Source of the DNA: Chitinophagaceae bacterium
GTDB lineage: Bacteria; Bacteroidota; Bacteroidia; Chitinophagales; Chitinophagaceae
Reading direction: 5' to 3'
DNA length: 64,000 bases
Assembly (NCBI GenBank): GCA_016710745.1
Contig: JADJVB010000013.1
Coordinates: forward strand, 248,001 to 312,000
The stretch's first letter is position 1, and each line of letters starts with the position of its first letter. The notes beneath the pieces were generated by a model. That model was not told the DNA's origin. It worked only from the letters and a program-made list of their open reading frames with translations, and did not search any database. A program made the position numbers and the translations under genes. Shown here piece after piece: positions 52,013 through 61,412 of the stretch.

Positions 52013-52594
52013 TCAACCTGGTGAAACTGCCCCCAAAAAATTTGTTTTTTTCTTTGGTTTCTGAATAATTTTTTTTCTTACTAAAATCTCTTCCAGCATG
52101 GATTTTGCCCTGGTATACTGGCTCCGGCTGGTACTCTCCTCAATATCCAGCATATTCGCGATTTCTTTGTGCGAATAACCCTCAATGGCATACAGGTTCA
52201 ATACGGTTTTATATCCCAGGGGTAACGACCTGATACATTCCACCACCTGCTTTGCCTGCATGATGGACGGGATCATCTCTTCCCGCACATGAATATTCTG
52301 AGCATGGTTGATGTCAACACTGTCGGAGAACTTTTTATTCTTTTTTAAAATATTAATACAGGTGTGCACCACGATCCTTCTGATCCATCCTTCCAAAGCC
52401 CCCTCATTTCTGTACTGGTGTATTTGCGTTAAAATTTTGATAAAGGCTTCCTGCAACATATCCTCCGCATCCTCCCTGCTTTTCGCAAAACGGTAGCACA
52501 CGCCAAGCATTCTCGGACTAAAACGGTTATACAATACCTCCTGTGCGGTGGCATTATTCCGTCTACATCCATTAAGCATGATCTCTTCCGTCAT
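52013..52594 (-). CDS. RNA polymerase ECF sigma factor
   Basis: 193 residues from the ATG at 52594 (MTEEIMLNGCRRNNATAQEV). Region 2 is visible as LYNRFSPRMLGVCYRFAKSREDAEDMLQEAFIKIL and region 4 as LNLYAIEGYSHKEIANMLDI (cut into sub-20 pieces here: region 2 spans about 21-55, region 4 about 120-160) with helix-turn-helix ESTSRSQYTRAKSML. An upstream TTG/ATG extension to 52705 is non-coding in appearance. Downstream partner is the anti-sigma-like barrel protein. Confidence 0.92.
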   Translation of the reverse strand: MTEEIMLNGCRRNNATAQEVLYNRFSPRMLGVCYRFAKSREDAEDMLQEAFIKILTQIHQYRNEGALEGWIRRIVVHTCINILKKNKKFSDSVDINHAQNIHVREEMIPSIMQAKQVVECIRSLPLGYKTVLNLYAIEGYSHKEIANMLDIEESTSRSQYTRAKSMLEEILVRKKIIQKPKKKTNFLGAVSPG

Positions 52595-52719
52595 ATTGAT
52601 GCTTGATTTACCCGATAAATATAGACAAAATAGTTTTAAGTATAGCTGCATTGTATTAAAAATGGCCGGAAGATATAATTTCCGGCCATCGTGCAAACAG
52701 ATCATTAATTATTTGATTA

Positions 52720-54948
52720 TCAGAGTCTTCCACGTAATGTGATAACAAAATTTCGTCCGGGTGCACTTAACCCCGATGCAAAAACTCTATAATATTTATC
52801 GAATATATTTTCAACGGCAAATTGGATAGTAACATTTTTAATAATATCATAGGTTGCCCTCAAATTGGCGGTTACCCACCCTGGCGTAAAACCGTTTACA
52901 GGATCGGCACTATACAGCTGGTTATCTTCACCACGTAAATTATAGTTGGCCGAATCTTTACTGCCATTGTACAACGCAAATAATTCACTCCTGAACCTGC
53001 CATAGTTTACAAAGAAGCTGGTTCGGCCAAAAACGGGGGCCACATGATCCAATGGATAATTCACCGGCGATTCTTTTATCCGGCCGTATGTATAATTTAT
53101 AACAGTTGAAAATGAAAAATGCGGATTGATATCGCCCGCCAATGTGCCGCTAATTCCCCATACATAGGCCTTGTTTTTATTCACCACGGTTACCACCTGG
53201 CTGTTACTGCCGTTATATACGATCGTGGGTGATCCGTTATAGGTAGAGAAGTCGGTAGAGAGTGCATTTGTATAATTGCTGTACCATACGGTTGAGCTGA
53301 TCTGGTATTTATTGAAAAAAGATTTGGATACCGTCAATTCGTAGTTAAAGGTTTTTTCGGGTTTTAGATTTGGATTGGGAACAATTACAGTGCCGCCGCC
53401 ACTTTCAAATACTTTGCTCATATCATCCACATTCGGCGTTCTGAAACCGCTGGATACCAATGCCGCGATACGCCAGCCACCGGTGGGTAAAAAGACGATG
53501 CCCATATTGCCCGTTAAAGCGGATGAAGATTGTTCTATATCGTCGTAAGGAAATGGAAAGAAGGTTTTGTCGTTAAATTTTGAATAAAGCCGGTTATATG
53601 AAAAACGGAATCCACTATTGGCAATAATTTTTGTTCCGAATTTATGCAGAAAAGTTCCGTATCCGGCATAGGACTGTGTATTGCTGCCACCATCGGGGTA
53701 ACGGGTATCCAAAGCGCCGGTTTGCCCGGTAACGATGTTTTCAAATTCGGCTTTCGAATTCACTTTATTATACACGAACTCGGCGCCATAATTAAATTCA
53801 TTTTTGTTGATGGTTTTTTTGAAATCTGTGTTCAGGCTGAAAATATCAACCTGTTCAACCCGATGGTTTAGTTTTGAACTCTTATACCCGCGGTTGTGCC
53901 GGCTTTCTTCAATATTTTGATAGGCTGTGGTAACTGTTCCCTGGTCATACAGTTTGGCTTTTGGTAAATTGAGCTGCCAGGAGGCCAATAGCCGTTTTTG
54001 CGGACCATAGTACCATTCTGCACTTTTTGCGATACCGGCATTGTTGGTTTCGGTTAAACGATCATAGCGGAAAACATTACCCGTTGTAGAATATTGAAAA
54101 TTGAGCACGTTTTCTGTTTTCCCCACGTTAAATAAAATCTTCTGTAAAAAATCGTACTGCCGGTAACCGGTTTGTACCTGCTTATTGGGATTGCTGTTGG
54201 TGATCATGCTGTCGGTCCCGTTAATTCTTTCCACATAAAAACTGCGTTTACCCCAATTGGGAAACTTGCTGAAATAATTGGAGCCTTGTTTTAAATCGCC
54301 AAAATCAGAAAGGGTAAAACTGCTGAGGAAGGCGATCTTTTTACCACCGAAATTCAGGTCAACATGCCCTGTTTTTTCGTTGTAGGCCGAACTGTATCTG
54401 AAAAAAGCGTTGGCACCAATAAACGATTTCTGATCAGCGGTTGCCAAAACCGGGTTTTTGGTATAAAAACTCATAACGCCCCCCAGGGCATCGCTGCCAT
54501 ACAGCACCGATGAGGGGCCAAACAGAATTTCGGTTTTATCCAGTATACTATTGTCCAGGCTGAGCACATTTTGCAAATGACCGCCCCTGAAGATGGCATT
54601 ATTCATGCGTACGCCATCCACTACGATCAACACTTTATTTGCCTCAAATCCTCTGATAACGGGGCTGCCACCGCCAAGCTGGCTTTTTTGAACGAGGATA
54701 TTACCCGTGTGCGTAAGCATTTCAGCCGTAGTTTGCTGGTTCATGAATTTCATTTTTTCGGCGCCAACTGATTGTACCTGCTGGGGTACATATTTTTTCA
54801 TTTCGGAAAACCGGCTTGCCGAAAGGGTCACTTCTTCCAGATTTACTTCTTTAAAACTTGAGTCGGGCACCGGTTGCTGTTTTTTATTTTGAGCAAAACA
54901 TAGCAGGGTAAAACAGGAACAGCCGGCTATTATTAAAGTCCTTTTCAT
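52720..54948 (-). CDS. TonB-dependent receptor, heme/hemoprotein-receptor type
   Basis: 742 residues. Signal peptide (LIIAGCSCFTLLCFAQ), plug domain (VTLSASRFSEMKKYVPQQV, GGGSPVIRGFEANKVLIVVD, LFGPSSVLYGSDALGGVM) and a 22-strand-type barrel. The sequences GFRTPNVDDM and PNPNLKPEKT resemble the FRAP and NPNL boxes of heme receptors. It ends with the usual aromatic/basic strand (NFVITLRGRL). Substrate heme or a hemoprotein is inferred. A heme-binding-domain gene lies upstream in the same strand. Confidence 0.9.
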   Translation of the reverse strand: MKRTLIIAGCSCFTLLCFAQNKKQQPVPDSSFKEVNLEEVTLSASRFSEMKKYVPQQVQSVGAEKMKFMNQQTTAEMLTHTGNILVQKSQLGGGSPVIRGFEANKVLIVVDGVRMNNAIFRGGHLQNVLSLDNSILDKTEILFGPSSVLYGSDALGGVMSFYTKNPVLATADQKSFIGANAFFRYSSAYNEKTGHVDLNFGGKKIAFLSSFTLSDFGDLKQGSNYFSKFPNWGKRSFYVERINGTDSMITNSNPNKQVQTGYRQYDFLQKILFNVGKTENVLNFQYSTTGNVFRYDRLTETNNAGIAKSAEWYYGPQKRLLASWQLNLPKAKLYDQGTVTTAYQNIEESRHNRGYKSSKLNHRVEQVDIFSLNTDFKKTINKNEFNYGAEFVYNKVNSKAEFENIVTGQTGALDTRYPDGGSNTQSYAGYGTFLHKFGTKIIANSGFRFSYNRLYSKFNDKTFFPFPYDDIEQSSSALTGNMGIVFLPTGGWRIAALVSSGFRTPNVDDMSKVFESGGGTVIVPNPNLKPEKTFNYELTVSKSFFNKYQISSTVWYSNYTNALSTDFSTYNGSPTIVYNGSNSQVVTVVNKNKAYVWGISGTLAGDINPHFSFSTVINYTYGRIKESPVNYPLDHVAPVFGRTSFFVNYGRFRSELFALYNGSKDSANYNLRGEDNQLYSADPVNGFTPGWVTANLRATYDIIKNVTIQFAVENIFDKYYRVFASGLSAPGRNFVITLRGRL

Positions 54949-55039
54949 AAAATTAATATTGATGAATATGAGTTATGGTAACACGCAGACACGGTCAAAA
55001 TCCTGATGGTTTTGCCGCTGCATAAAATAAGACAGGGAA

Positions 55040-55546
55040 TTATAACTCGGGTGGTGGACTGAAAGAAGAGTAAGGCGCTTCGGGAATTTTTTCGCAGTAA
55101 GAATAAAATTTTGTGTTGATCAAACGCTGGGCAACTGTAAAAGCAGCTTCAGTATGAGTAGTATAAACCAACAGGAAAATATATTTGACTGCACTTTGGG
55201 TATAAGGACTTTCTGATTGACCGGACTGATGAAAGACCTTTTTTATATGGCTAACAATTTTATCTTCCTTTTGATCGAAGTAACCGGTCAGCAATACCTG
55301 ATCGCCCACGGTGGTATATGAGCTAACGTCGAAATATTTTCCGTTAATGATAACTTCTTTACCTTTTTTTACCCACTCGATATTATTTACCGGCACCGAA
55401 ACAGTTTGGGTCACGGCGTTCTCGAATTTTGACCTGCTGTTATACCAAACTTTTTGTTGAACGGTAAGCCAAACAGATAAAAGAAGCGGGATCGCCAGAA
55501 GCAAAACCAAAAGGAGGGCCGTTATGTTTTTAATACGGGTGTGCAT
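55040..55546 (-). CDS. Uncharacterised membrane-anchored protein
   Basis: 168 residues with one N-terminal transmembrane segment (ALLLVLLLAIPLLLSVWLTV) and a periplasmic part containing VKKGKEVIINGKYFDVSSY and a Pro-rich C-terminus (SSFSPPPEL). No family recognised. It lies between the heme-binding protein and the TonB receptor, 28 and 91 bp from them, so a role with the receptor is likely by context only. Confidence 0.75.
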   Translation of the reverse strand: MHTRIKNITALLLVLLLAIPLLLSVWLTVQQKVWYNSRSKFENAVTQTVSVPVNNIEWVKKGKEVIINGKYFDVSSYTTVGDQVLLTGYFDQKEDKIVSHIKKVFHQSGQSESPYTQSAVKYIFLLVYTTHTEAAFTVAQRLINTKFYSYCEKIPEAPYSSFSPPPEL

Positions 55547-55574
55547 GTAAATAAGGCTGACGCTAAATTAGCTT

Positions 55575-56072
55575 TTATTTTTTTCTGATTAAACTATCTG
55601 CCGGGTAATTTGCCTTAATGGTATCCCTCACCGAGGTAACCCAATTGGCCAATACCAGTTTCTGCTGATCATTCAGTTTGGCATTTTTATGTATCCATAA
55701 GTAGGATTCAAGTGGCATTTCACCTTTTTTTACCAGGTCGTTGATCTCTTCCAGTTTTTTATACTGGCGCCTGATACGATAACCGGCAAACTCCGAAAAA
55801 TTCAGGTCTTTTTTGCCATCTGAAATATGTTCATTCAACCACCAGGCTACCGGCTGAATTTCAGCGTACCAGGGGTAAACGGTATTATTGCTATGGCAGT
55901 CATAACAGCTTGTTTTTAGTATGGATTGTACCTCTGCCGGTACAGCATAAACTTTGCTGATATCGTTATTACTCATACCCTCAGCTTTGTTTTTTGTGGG
56001 GCGGATGAACTGTATCACTATAAAAGCCAGCAGTAAAATCAGGAACGTTCTTTTTAAAATTTTCTTCAGCAT
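55575..56072 (-). CDS. Heme-binding domain protein
   Basis: 165 residues. An N-terminal membrane anchor (FLILLLAFIVIQF) precedes a c-type-cytochrome-like CXXCH heme motif (SCYDCHSNNTVYPWY) and LNEHISDGKKDLNFSEF, matching the small Haem_bd family. Probably periplasmic, heme-binding. It lies 10 bp after gpmI on the same strand. Confidence 0.9.
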   Translation of the reverse strand: MLKKILKRTFLILLLAFIVIQFIRPTKNKAEGMSNNDISKVYAVPAEVQSILKTSCYDCHSNNTVYPWYAEIQPVAWWLNEHISDGKKDLNFSEFAGYRIRRQYKKLEEINDLVKKGEMPLESYLWIHKNAKLNDQQKLVLANWVTSVRDTIKANYPADSLIRKK

Positions 56073-56082
56073 ATTTTACTTT

Positions 56083-57600
56083 TTAATTAATTAAAATATT
56101 CCCGGTCATTTCCGGTGGAATGGGCAAGTCCATGATCGTTAAAATAGTGGGCGCGATATCGCCCAGTTTACCCGCCTTTATTTTTGTGTTCGAATCTTTA
56201 CTGATTAAAAAAAGCGGCACCAGATTTAATGTATGTGCCGTGTTGGGTGTGCCGTCGTCGTTAATGGCATAATCTGCATTACCATGATCGGCTGTTAACA
56301 AAACTGTATAATCATGTTGAAGCGCAGCGGTTACCACTTTTTCTACACAGGTGTCAACTGTTTCCACAGCTTTAATAATGGCATCCCAAACACCGGTATG
56401 TCCCACCATATCTGCATTGGCATAGTTCAGACAAATAAAATCGGCCGATTTATTTTTTATCTCAGCAACAATGGCATCAGTCACTTCTAGAGCACTCATT
56501 TCGGGTTGGAGGTCGTAGGTAGGCACTTTGGGCGACGGGATCATAATTCTTTTTTCGCCTTTAAAAGGCACTTCTCGTCCGCCACTGAAAAAGAAACTAA
56601 CATGCGGGTATTTCTCCGTTTCGGCAATTCTGATCTGTGTTTTGCTATGCTGTTCAAGTATTTCCCCCAGGGTATTTTTCAAATCATCATTTTCAAAAAC
56701 AACAGCTACGTTTTTAAAACTATGGTCATACTGGGTCATAGTAGTATAATGGAGGTCGAGTTTTTTCATATCGTATGCCGGCACATCTTCCTGGGTAAGC
56801 ACTTCCGTTATTTCGCGGCACCTGTCTGTACGGAAATTAAAGCAGATCACCGAGTCGCCGTTTTTTATCGTTGCATCGGTTGTGGTGGAATTGATGATCG
56901 GTTTAATAAACTCATCGGTAACCCCATTGTTGTACGACTGTTGTATAGCCGCCAGCATATCATCAGCTTTTGTACCTTCGCCCTTTACCAAAGCATCATA
57001 GGCCAGTTTTATTCTTTCCCATCTTTTGTCGCGGTCCATGGCATAATAACGCCCGGTGATACTGGCCAGTTTTCCGGTTGTTATATCAAGATGTTTTTGC
57101 AGATCGGTTAAAAAACCCAAACCGCTTTTAGGGTCTGTATCCCGGCCGTCAGTAAATGCATGAATATAAACATTGGTTAAACCCTCAGCCTGGCATAATC
57201 CGGTCAGTGCTTTTAGATGATTTATATGCGAGTGCACGCCGCCATCGCTTACCAAACCAATCAGGTGCAGCGGTTTGTTATTTTCTCTGGCAAGCCGAAT
57301 GGCTTTCAGTAATCTTTCGTTGCGGGCAAATTCACCGCTTTTTACTGCCACGTTAATGCGCTGCAGTTCCTGGTAAACAATGCGGCCGGCACCCAAATTG
57401 AGGTGGCCAACCTCGCTATTGCCCATCTGCCCTTCCGGCAGGCCAACATCTTCGCCACAGGTAATTAATGTGCTTTGGGGGTATTTTTCGTATAAAGTGC
57501 TGACAAACGGCGTTTTAGCATGTTGAATGGCATCCTGGGCGCTGCTTTTACCCAATCCCCATCCATCCATGATGATTAATATCACTTTCTTATCTTCCAT
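56083..57600 (-). CDS. gpmI: 2,3-bisphosphoglycerate-independent phosphoglycerate mutase
   Basis: A 505-residue manganese enzyme of glycolysis interconverting 3- and 2-phosphoglycerate. Alkaline-phosphatase-fold metal sites are visible: LIIMDGWGLG, catalytic serine in GQMGNSEVGHLNLGAGR, HAFTDGRDTDPKSG, YANADMVGHTG and TADHGNADYA. Full length. First gene of the minus-strand run leading to the TonB receptor. Confidence 0.97.
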   Translation of the reverse strand: MEDKKVILIIMDGWGLGKSSAQDAIQHAKTPFVSTLYEKYPQSTLITCGEDVGLPEGQMGNSEVGHLNLGAGRIVYQELQRINVAVKSGEFARNERLLKAIRLARENNKPLHLIGLVSDGGVHSHINHLKALTGLCQAEGLTNVYIHAFTDGRDTDPKSGLGFLTDLQKHLDITTGKLASITGRYYAMDRDKRWERIKLAYDALVKGEGTKADDMLAAIQQSYNNGVTDEFIKPIINSTTTDATIKNGDSVICFNFRTDRCREITEVLTQEDVPAYDMKKLDLHYTTMTQYDHSFKNVAVVFENDDLKNTLGEILEQHSKTQIRIAETEKYPHVSFFFSGGREVPFKGEKRIMIPSPKVPTYDLQPEMSALEVTDAIVAEIKNKSADFICLNYANADMVGHTGVWDAIIKAVETVDTCVEKVVTAALQHDYTVLLTADHGNADYAINDDGTPNTAHTLNLVPLFLISKDSNTKIKAGKLGDIAPTILTIMDLPIPPEMTGNILIN

Positions 57601-57705
57601 CTGATAAAACTAAAATATTTGCAGCTAATAACAATTGATTATTGTCATTTGGGTATAAATTCGCCTCAATAATAACAATAACAGCGGCAGTTGGCACGTT
57701 TTTGG

Positions 57706-57713
57706 TAACTTTA
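57706..57713 (+). promoter_or_regulatory. Near-consensus -7 box (TAACTTTA), 6 nt before the DUF4783 gene
   Basis: TAACTTTA differs from TAnnTTTG by the last base and lies six bases before the ATG at 57720, the same close spacing seen at other genes in the window. Confidence 0.35.
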
Positions 57714-57719
57714 TAGCCA

Positions 57720-58115
57720 ATGAAAACTAATATAATGAAACAACTATTTGCATTTATAGCCGTTGGTTTAATGGTAAGTTCCTTTACCACATTCTCGGGT
57801 ATCGATGAAGTGATTTCCGCTATGAAAGAAGGCAATTCAGCAGCGGTTTCGCGTTTTTTCGATAATACCGTAGAAATAAATATGCCGGATAAAACCAACA
57901 GTTATAGTAAAAGCCAGGCCGAGTTGGTATTGAAAGATTTTTTTAGTTCGAATGGTGTAAAAAGTTTTAACATCATTCATAAGGGAGAGAACGCCGGATC
58001 ACAATATTGTATTGGTACCCTGGTTACCCGAAACAGTAGTTTTAGAACCACCATTTTTATGAAGCAAAAAGGAGACAAACAGGTATTGCAAAAGATCACT
58101 TTTGAGGAAAATTAA
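57720..58115 (+). CDS. DUF4783 family exported protein
   Basis: 131 residues with a signal peptide (LFAFIAVGLMVSSFTTF) and an NTF2-like fold: IDEVISAMKEGNSAAVSRFF, YSKSQAELVLKDFF, and FNIIHKGENAGSQYCIGTL. It fits the DUF4783 family, of unknown function, which often sits before nadC. An in-frame ATG at 57735 is the alternative start. An intrinsic terminator follows. Confidence 0.85.
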   Translation: MKTNIMKQLFAFIAVGLMVSSFTTFSGIDEVISAMKEGNSAAVSRFFDNTVEINMPDKTNSYSKSQAELVLKDFFSSNGVKSFNIIHKGENAGSQYCIGTLVTRNSSFRTTIFMKQKGDKQVLQKITFEEN

Positions 58116-58133
58116 CCGTAACAGATAATCGAT

Positions 58134-58165
58134 AAGGCCCCGAAATTTTCGGGGCTTTATTTTTC
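58134..58165 (+). terminator. Intrinsic terminator between the DUF4783 gene and nadC
   Basis: GCCCCGAAA pairs with the TTTCGGGGC half (9 bp), followed by TTTATTTTT. It starts 19 bp after the DUF4783 stop and separates it from nadC. Confidence 0.85.
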
Positions 58166-58174
58166 GGCTTACCG

Positions 58175-58182
58175 TAGCTTTG
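58175..58182 (+). promoter_or_regulatory. TAnnTTTG -7 box, 5 nt before the nadC ATG
   Basis: TAGCTTTG matches the consensus and lies just after the terminator; five bases separate it from ATG 58188. If ATG 58194 is the true start the leader would be about 6 nt longer. Confidence 0.5.
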
Positions 58183-58187
58183 TTAAT

Positions 58188-59039
58188 ATGGATATGGAAC
58201 AACAATTGAACAAACTGATCGCCCAAGCGCTTGATGAGGATATTGGCGACGGCGATCATTCTACCCTGGCGGCCATTGATGTAAATGCCGATGGCGAAGC
58301 CGTTTTAAAGATCAAGGAAGCAGGCGTAATTGCCGGTATCGCTGTTGCCGAAAAGATATTCAGGCACATGCAAACCGATATCATTTTTAGTGCAACAAAG
58401 AAAGATGGAAACAACGTGTTAAACGGTGAAACTGCTTTTGAGGTGAAAGCCCGGGTGCATACTATCCTGCAATGTGAACGATTGGTTTTGAATTGTATGC
58501 AGCGCATGAGCGGTATCGCCACACTCACCCGGGCCTATACCCAAAAATTGGAAAAATATAAGACCAGGTTACTGGATACCCGGAAAACCACGCCCAACTT
58601 CAGGCTATTGGAGAAAGAAGCGGTACGGATAGGAGGGGGATTGAATCACCGTTTTGGCCTGTACGATATGATCATGCTGAAAGATAATCATATCGATTAT
58701 TGCGGCGGCATTGAAAAAGCAATTGAAAAAGCCTATAGCTATGTACAGGCAAAAAAACCGGAACTGAAAATTGAGGTGGAAACCCGTAACCTGGATGATG
58801 TAAAAAAAGTAATGCAGGTAGGTAAGATAAACCGGATCATGTTGGATAATTTTACACCGGAACAGATAGCAGAAGCGCTGGCGGTTATCGATGGAAAGTA
58901 CGAAACCGAAGCCAGTGGCGGCATAAATATTGGTAATATTGAAGCTTATGCCGCAACCGGTGTTGATTTTATTTCGAGTGGTGCCATTATTCATCAGGCC
59001 CGAAGCCTTGACCTGAGTTTGAAGGCCAGGGTTGTTTAA
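58188..59039 (+). CDS. nadC: Nicotinate-nucleotide pyrophosphorylase (carboxylating)
   Basis: 283 residues. Converts quinolinate and PRPP to nicotinate mononucleotide in de novo NAD synthesis. Signatures: EDIGDGDHST, RLVLNCMQRMSGIAT, LDTRKTTPNFRLLEK, GGGLNHRFGLYDMIMLKDNH and EASGGINIGNI. nadE lies 3.5 kb downstream. The next gene (SUI1 family) is 33 bp away. Confidence 0.97.
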   Translation: MDMEQQLNKLIAQALDEDIGDGDHSTLAAIDVNADGEAVLKIKEAGVIAGIAVAEKIFRHMQTDIIFSATKKDGNNVLNGETAFEVKARVHTILQCERLVLNCMQRMSGIATLTRAYTQKLEKYKTRLLDTRKTTPNFRLLEKEAVRIGGGLNHRFGLYDMIMLKDNHIDYCGGIEKAIEKAYSYVQAKKPELKIEVETRNLDDVKKVMQVGKINRIMLDNFTPEQIAEALAVIDGKYETEASGGINIGNIEAYAATGVDFISSGAIIHQARSLDLSLKARVV

Positions 59040-59072
59040 GTTTCCCGTTGTTTTAAAAAGATCGATCATACC

Positions 59073-59417
59073 ATGAGCAGGAAAAAGACAAATTCATTTG
59101 GGGGGTTGGTGTATTCAACCGATCCGGATTTTAAAATTCAGGAGCATGATACCGCTCATCAGCAAACCATTGAACCCGCCGAACAAAAATTAAGGATCCG
59201 GTTGGATACCAAACATCGGGCAGGTAAAGCCGTTACCTTGGTAACCGGGTTCGCTGGTACAGATGCCGACCTGGCCGACCTGGGTAAAAAACTGAAATCG
59301 TTTTGTGGTTCGGGCGGCTCGGTTAAAGATGGGGAAATCATTGTGCAGGGCGATCACCGCGAAAAGCTGTTTCAATGGTTGCAAAAGAACGGCTACAAAC
59401 AATCAAAAAAACAGTAG
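59073..59417 (+). CDS. SUI1/YciH-family translation initiation factor-like protein
   Basis: 114 residues, the bacterial eIF1-like (YciH) type. The SUI1 fold is shown by KAVTLVTGFAG, LGKKLKSFCGSGGSVKDG and IIVQGDHREKLFQWL. Thought to influence initiation-site fidelity; not essential in bacteria. Follows nadC and may share its transcript. Confidence 0.9.
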   Translation: MSRKKTNSFGGLVYSTDPDFKIQEHDTAHQQTIEPAEQKLRIRLDTKHRAGKAVTLVTGFAGTDADLADLGKKLKSFCGSGGSVKDGEIIVQGDHREKLFQWLQKNGYKQSKKQ

Positions 59418-59428
59418 CGCTGCAGCCA

Positions 59429-59650
59429 TCAGGAATTATCTGCGGTAAAGCTCAGGGCCCCACTTGGGCATTTTTTTACCTGCTCGATGATCTGTTGCGT
59501 TTCGGCCTGCGTCATATCAATCCAGGGTTTGCGCCTTGGGTCAAAAACTTCAGCCAGCCCTTTAAAACAGATACCCGAATGAATACAAACATCCGGTTTC
59601 CAGGCGATTGTAATTTCGCCATTACTGTAATGATGTGTTTTTTGCGGCAT
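59429..59650 (-). CDS. Small (4Fe-4S) ferredoxin-like protein (YjdI/Fer4_19 type)
   Basis: 73 residues with three cysteines visible in the cluster region (CIHSGIC and KCPSGALSF), matching the divergent mono-cluster ferredoxin family YjdI. It begins ITIAWKPDVC and ends SFTADNS. Convergent with the SUI1 gene. Confidence 0.88.
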   Translation of the reverse strand: MPQKTHHYSNGEITIAWKPDVCIHSGICFKGLAEVFDPRRKPWIDMTQAETQQIIEQVKKCPSGALSFTADNS

Positions 59651-59735
59651 TATTTTTTTGGTTAAAAAAGTAAAGGATATCGTAAATTACAAATAATAGC
59701 AGATTTAATGATTAATTTTACCGTAAATCCAAAGC

Positions 59736-60122
59736 ATGATTTCTAAAATATCAGAGGGCGTTACCATCAGCGTAGAAACCTACTACCAACCTGAGTACAG
59801 CAATCCTGTGAATAATGAATTTATGTTTGCTTACCGGATTATTATTGAAAACAACAATGTGTTTCCGGTAAAACTGTTGCGCAGGTATTGGCTCATATAT
59901 GACAGTAATGGCAGTATGCGTGAAGTAGAAGGAGAAGGCGTTGTTGGGGTTCAGCCACAGATCAATCCCGGGGAATCTTATCAGTACGTTAGTGGTTGTA
60001 ATCTTCGTTCAGAAATTGGCAAAATGTCGGGGACTTACCAAATGGAAAATATCAATACGCTGAAGCCATTCGATGTGATCATACCCGCTTTCGACATGTG
60101 TGCCCCTTTTAAACTCAATTAA
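59736..60122 (+). CDS. apaG: Co2+/Mg2+ efflux protein ApaG
   Basis: 128 residues with the fibronectin-III-like ApaG fold: YYQPEYSNP, FAYRIIIENNN, RRYWLIYDSNG, VVGVQPQINPGESYQYVSGC and a C-terminal IIPAFDMCAPF. The family was linked to cobalt and magnesium handling; the precise role is unsettled. Confidence 0.94.
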   Translation: MISKISEGVTISVETYYQPEYSNPVNNEFMFAYRIIIENNNVFPVKLLRRYWLIYDSNGSMREVEGEGVVGVQPQINPGESYQYVSGCNLRSEIGKMSGTYQMENINTLKPFDVIIPAFDMCAPFKLN

Positions 60123-60285
60123 TTTAACCTTTTTGATAGCAAAATTTAGCTTACCTTTAACCGTTCAGAAGTTTTGTGTTTCAGCAACTGGGTTTACTAT
60201 TCAATATTCAATCACCTGATTCTTATACCTTGTCGTTAACACTTTGATAATGGAAATTAAATTCTATTAAAACCGTAAATCTGGT

Positions 60286-61389
60286 ATGGCAAAAATTACT
60301 TTTTCGAACAGCAACAACGAATTCTATCAAAGCCTGAAAGCTGCGGTGGATAACTATTTTACTGAAAGGAAAATAAAAAAAACCGGTGACTGGCGGCTCT
60401 TTAGTAAAACCATCATCCTGGTTGGATCTGCCATCAGCATCTATCTATTATTGATGATGACTGATATGAACTGGGCCCTGGCTCTGAGTTTATGTGGTTT
60501 AATGGGTTTTATCCTGGCCTCCATCGGTTTCAGTGTTATGCATGATGCCAATCATGGGAGTTACTCTACCCGGCCAAAACTCAATGATCTTCTTGGCTTA
60601 AGTGCAAATGCCATGGGAGCAAGTTCCTTTTTCTGGAAACAAAAACACAATATCATTCATCATACCTATACCAATGTAGACGGCATTGATGATGATATCG
60701 CCAAAAGCCCCATCATCCGGCAGTGCGAATCGCAAAAATGGGTTCCGGCTCATAAAATACAGCATTTGTATTTGCTGCCGGTTTATTCATTGTCTTCCAT
60801 TTTTTGGATCTTTGTTATGGACTTTACGAAATATTTTACGCGCAAGATTTACACCACTGATGCCTGGAAGATGTCGGCAAAAAATCACCTGATCTTTTGG
60901 ACAACCAAGGCGTTGTACATTGTCTTTTATATTGTTCTTCCTGTTATGGTTTGGGGATTTTTACCCTGGGTTGCCGGTTTTTTGGCATTGAATGTAGTGA
61001 TGGGTTTAACTTTATCGCTGGTGTTTCAGCTGGCGCACGTGGTTGAAAATACCGAGTTTGAGCATATCGCTTTAGATGAAACCAAACATATTGAAACCGC
61101 CTGGGCTGAATATCAATTAAGAACAACAGCCAATTTTGCGATGGGCAACAAAGTGATCTCCTGGTTTGTGGGTGGGTTAAACTATCAGATAGAACATCAT
61201 CTTTTTCCCCGCGTAAGTCATGTACACTATCCTGCCATCAGCAAAATTGTGATGGAAAAATGTGCCGAATATAATTTTCCGTACAATAAATATGATACTA
61301 TGTCGGAGGCACTGGCTTCGCATTTCAGGGTGATGAAAGCCCTGGGAAAGCAATCGGAAGTGGTTTTACAGCAGGTAAAGGCAGCATAG
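60286..61389 (+). CDS. Fatty acid desaturase
   Basis: 367 residues, a membrane acyl-lipid/acyl-CoA desaturase. Three histidine boxes are present: HDANHG near residue 86, HNIIHHTYTN near 123 and QIEHHLFPRVSH near 305, with four hydrophobic segments. The third box (QxxHH) is the front-end or linoleoyl type. Introduces double bonds into membrane fatty acids; exact position unknown. Confidence 0.94.
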   Translation: MAKITFSNSNNEFYQSLKAAVDNYFTERKIKKTGDWRLFSKTIILVGSAISIYLLLMMTDMNWALALSLCGLMGFILASIGFSVMHDANHGSYSTRPKLNDLLGLSANAMGASSFFWKQKHNIIHHTYTNVDGIDDDIAKSPIIRQCESQKWVPAHKIQHLYLLPVYSLSSIFWIFVMDFTKYFTRKIYTTDAWKMSAKNHLIFWTTKALYIVFYIVLPVMVWGFLPWVAGFLALNVVMGLTLSLVFQLAHVVENTEFEHIALDETKHIETAWAEYQLRTTANFAMGNKVISWFVGGLNYQIEHHLFPRVSHVHYPAISKIVMEKCAEYNFPYNKYDTMSEALASHFRVMKALGKQSEVVLQQVKAA

Positions 61390-61412
61390 CCTGCCAAGAC
61401 AATGATTTCTTT

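Noticed and set aside
56506..57111. 201-codon plus-strand ORF
   Set aside because: Antisense to gpmI, whose motifs are continuous through this stretch.
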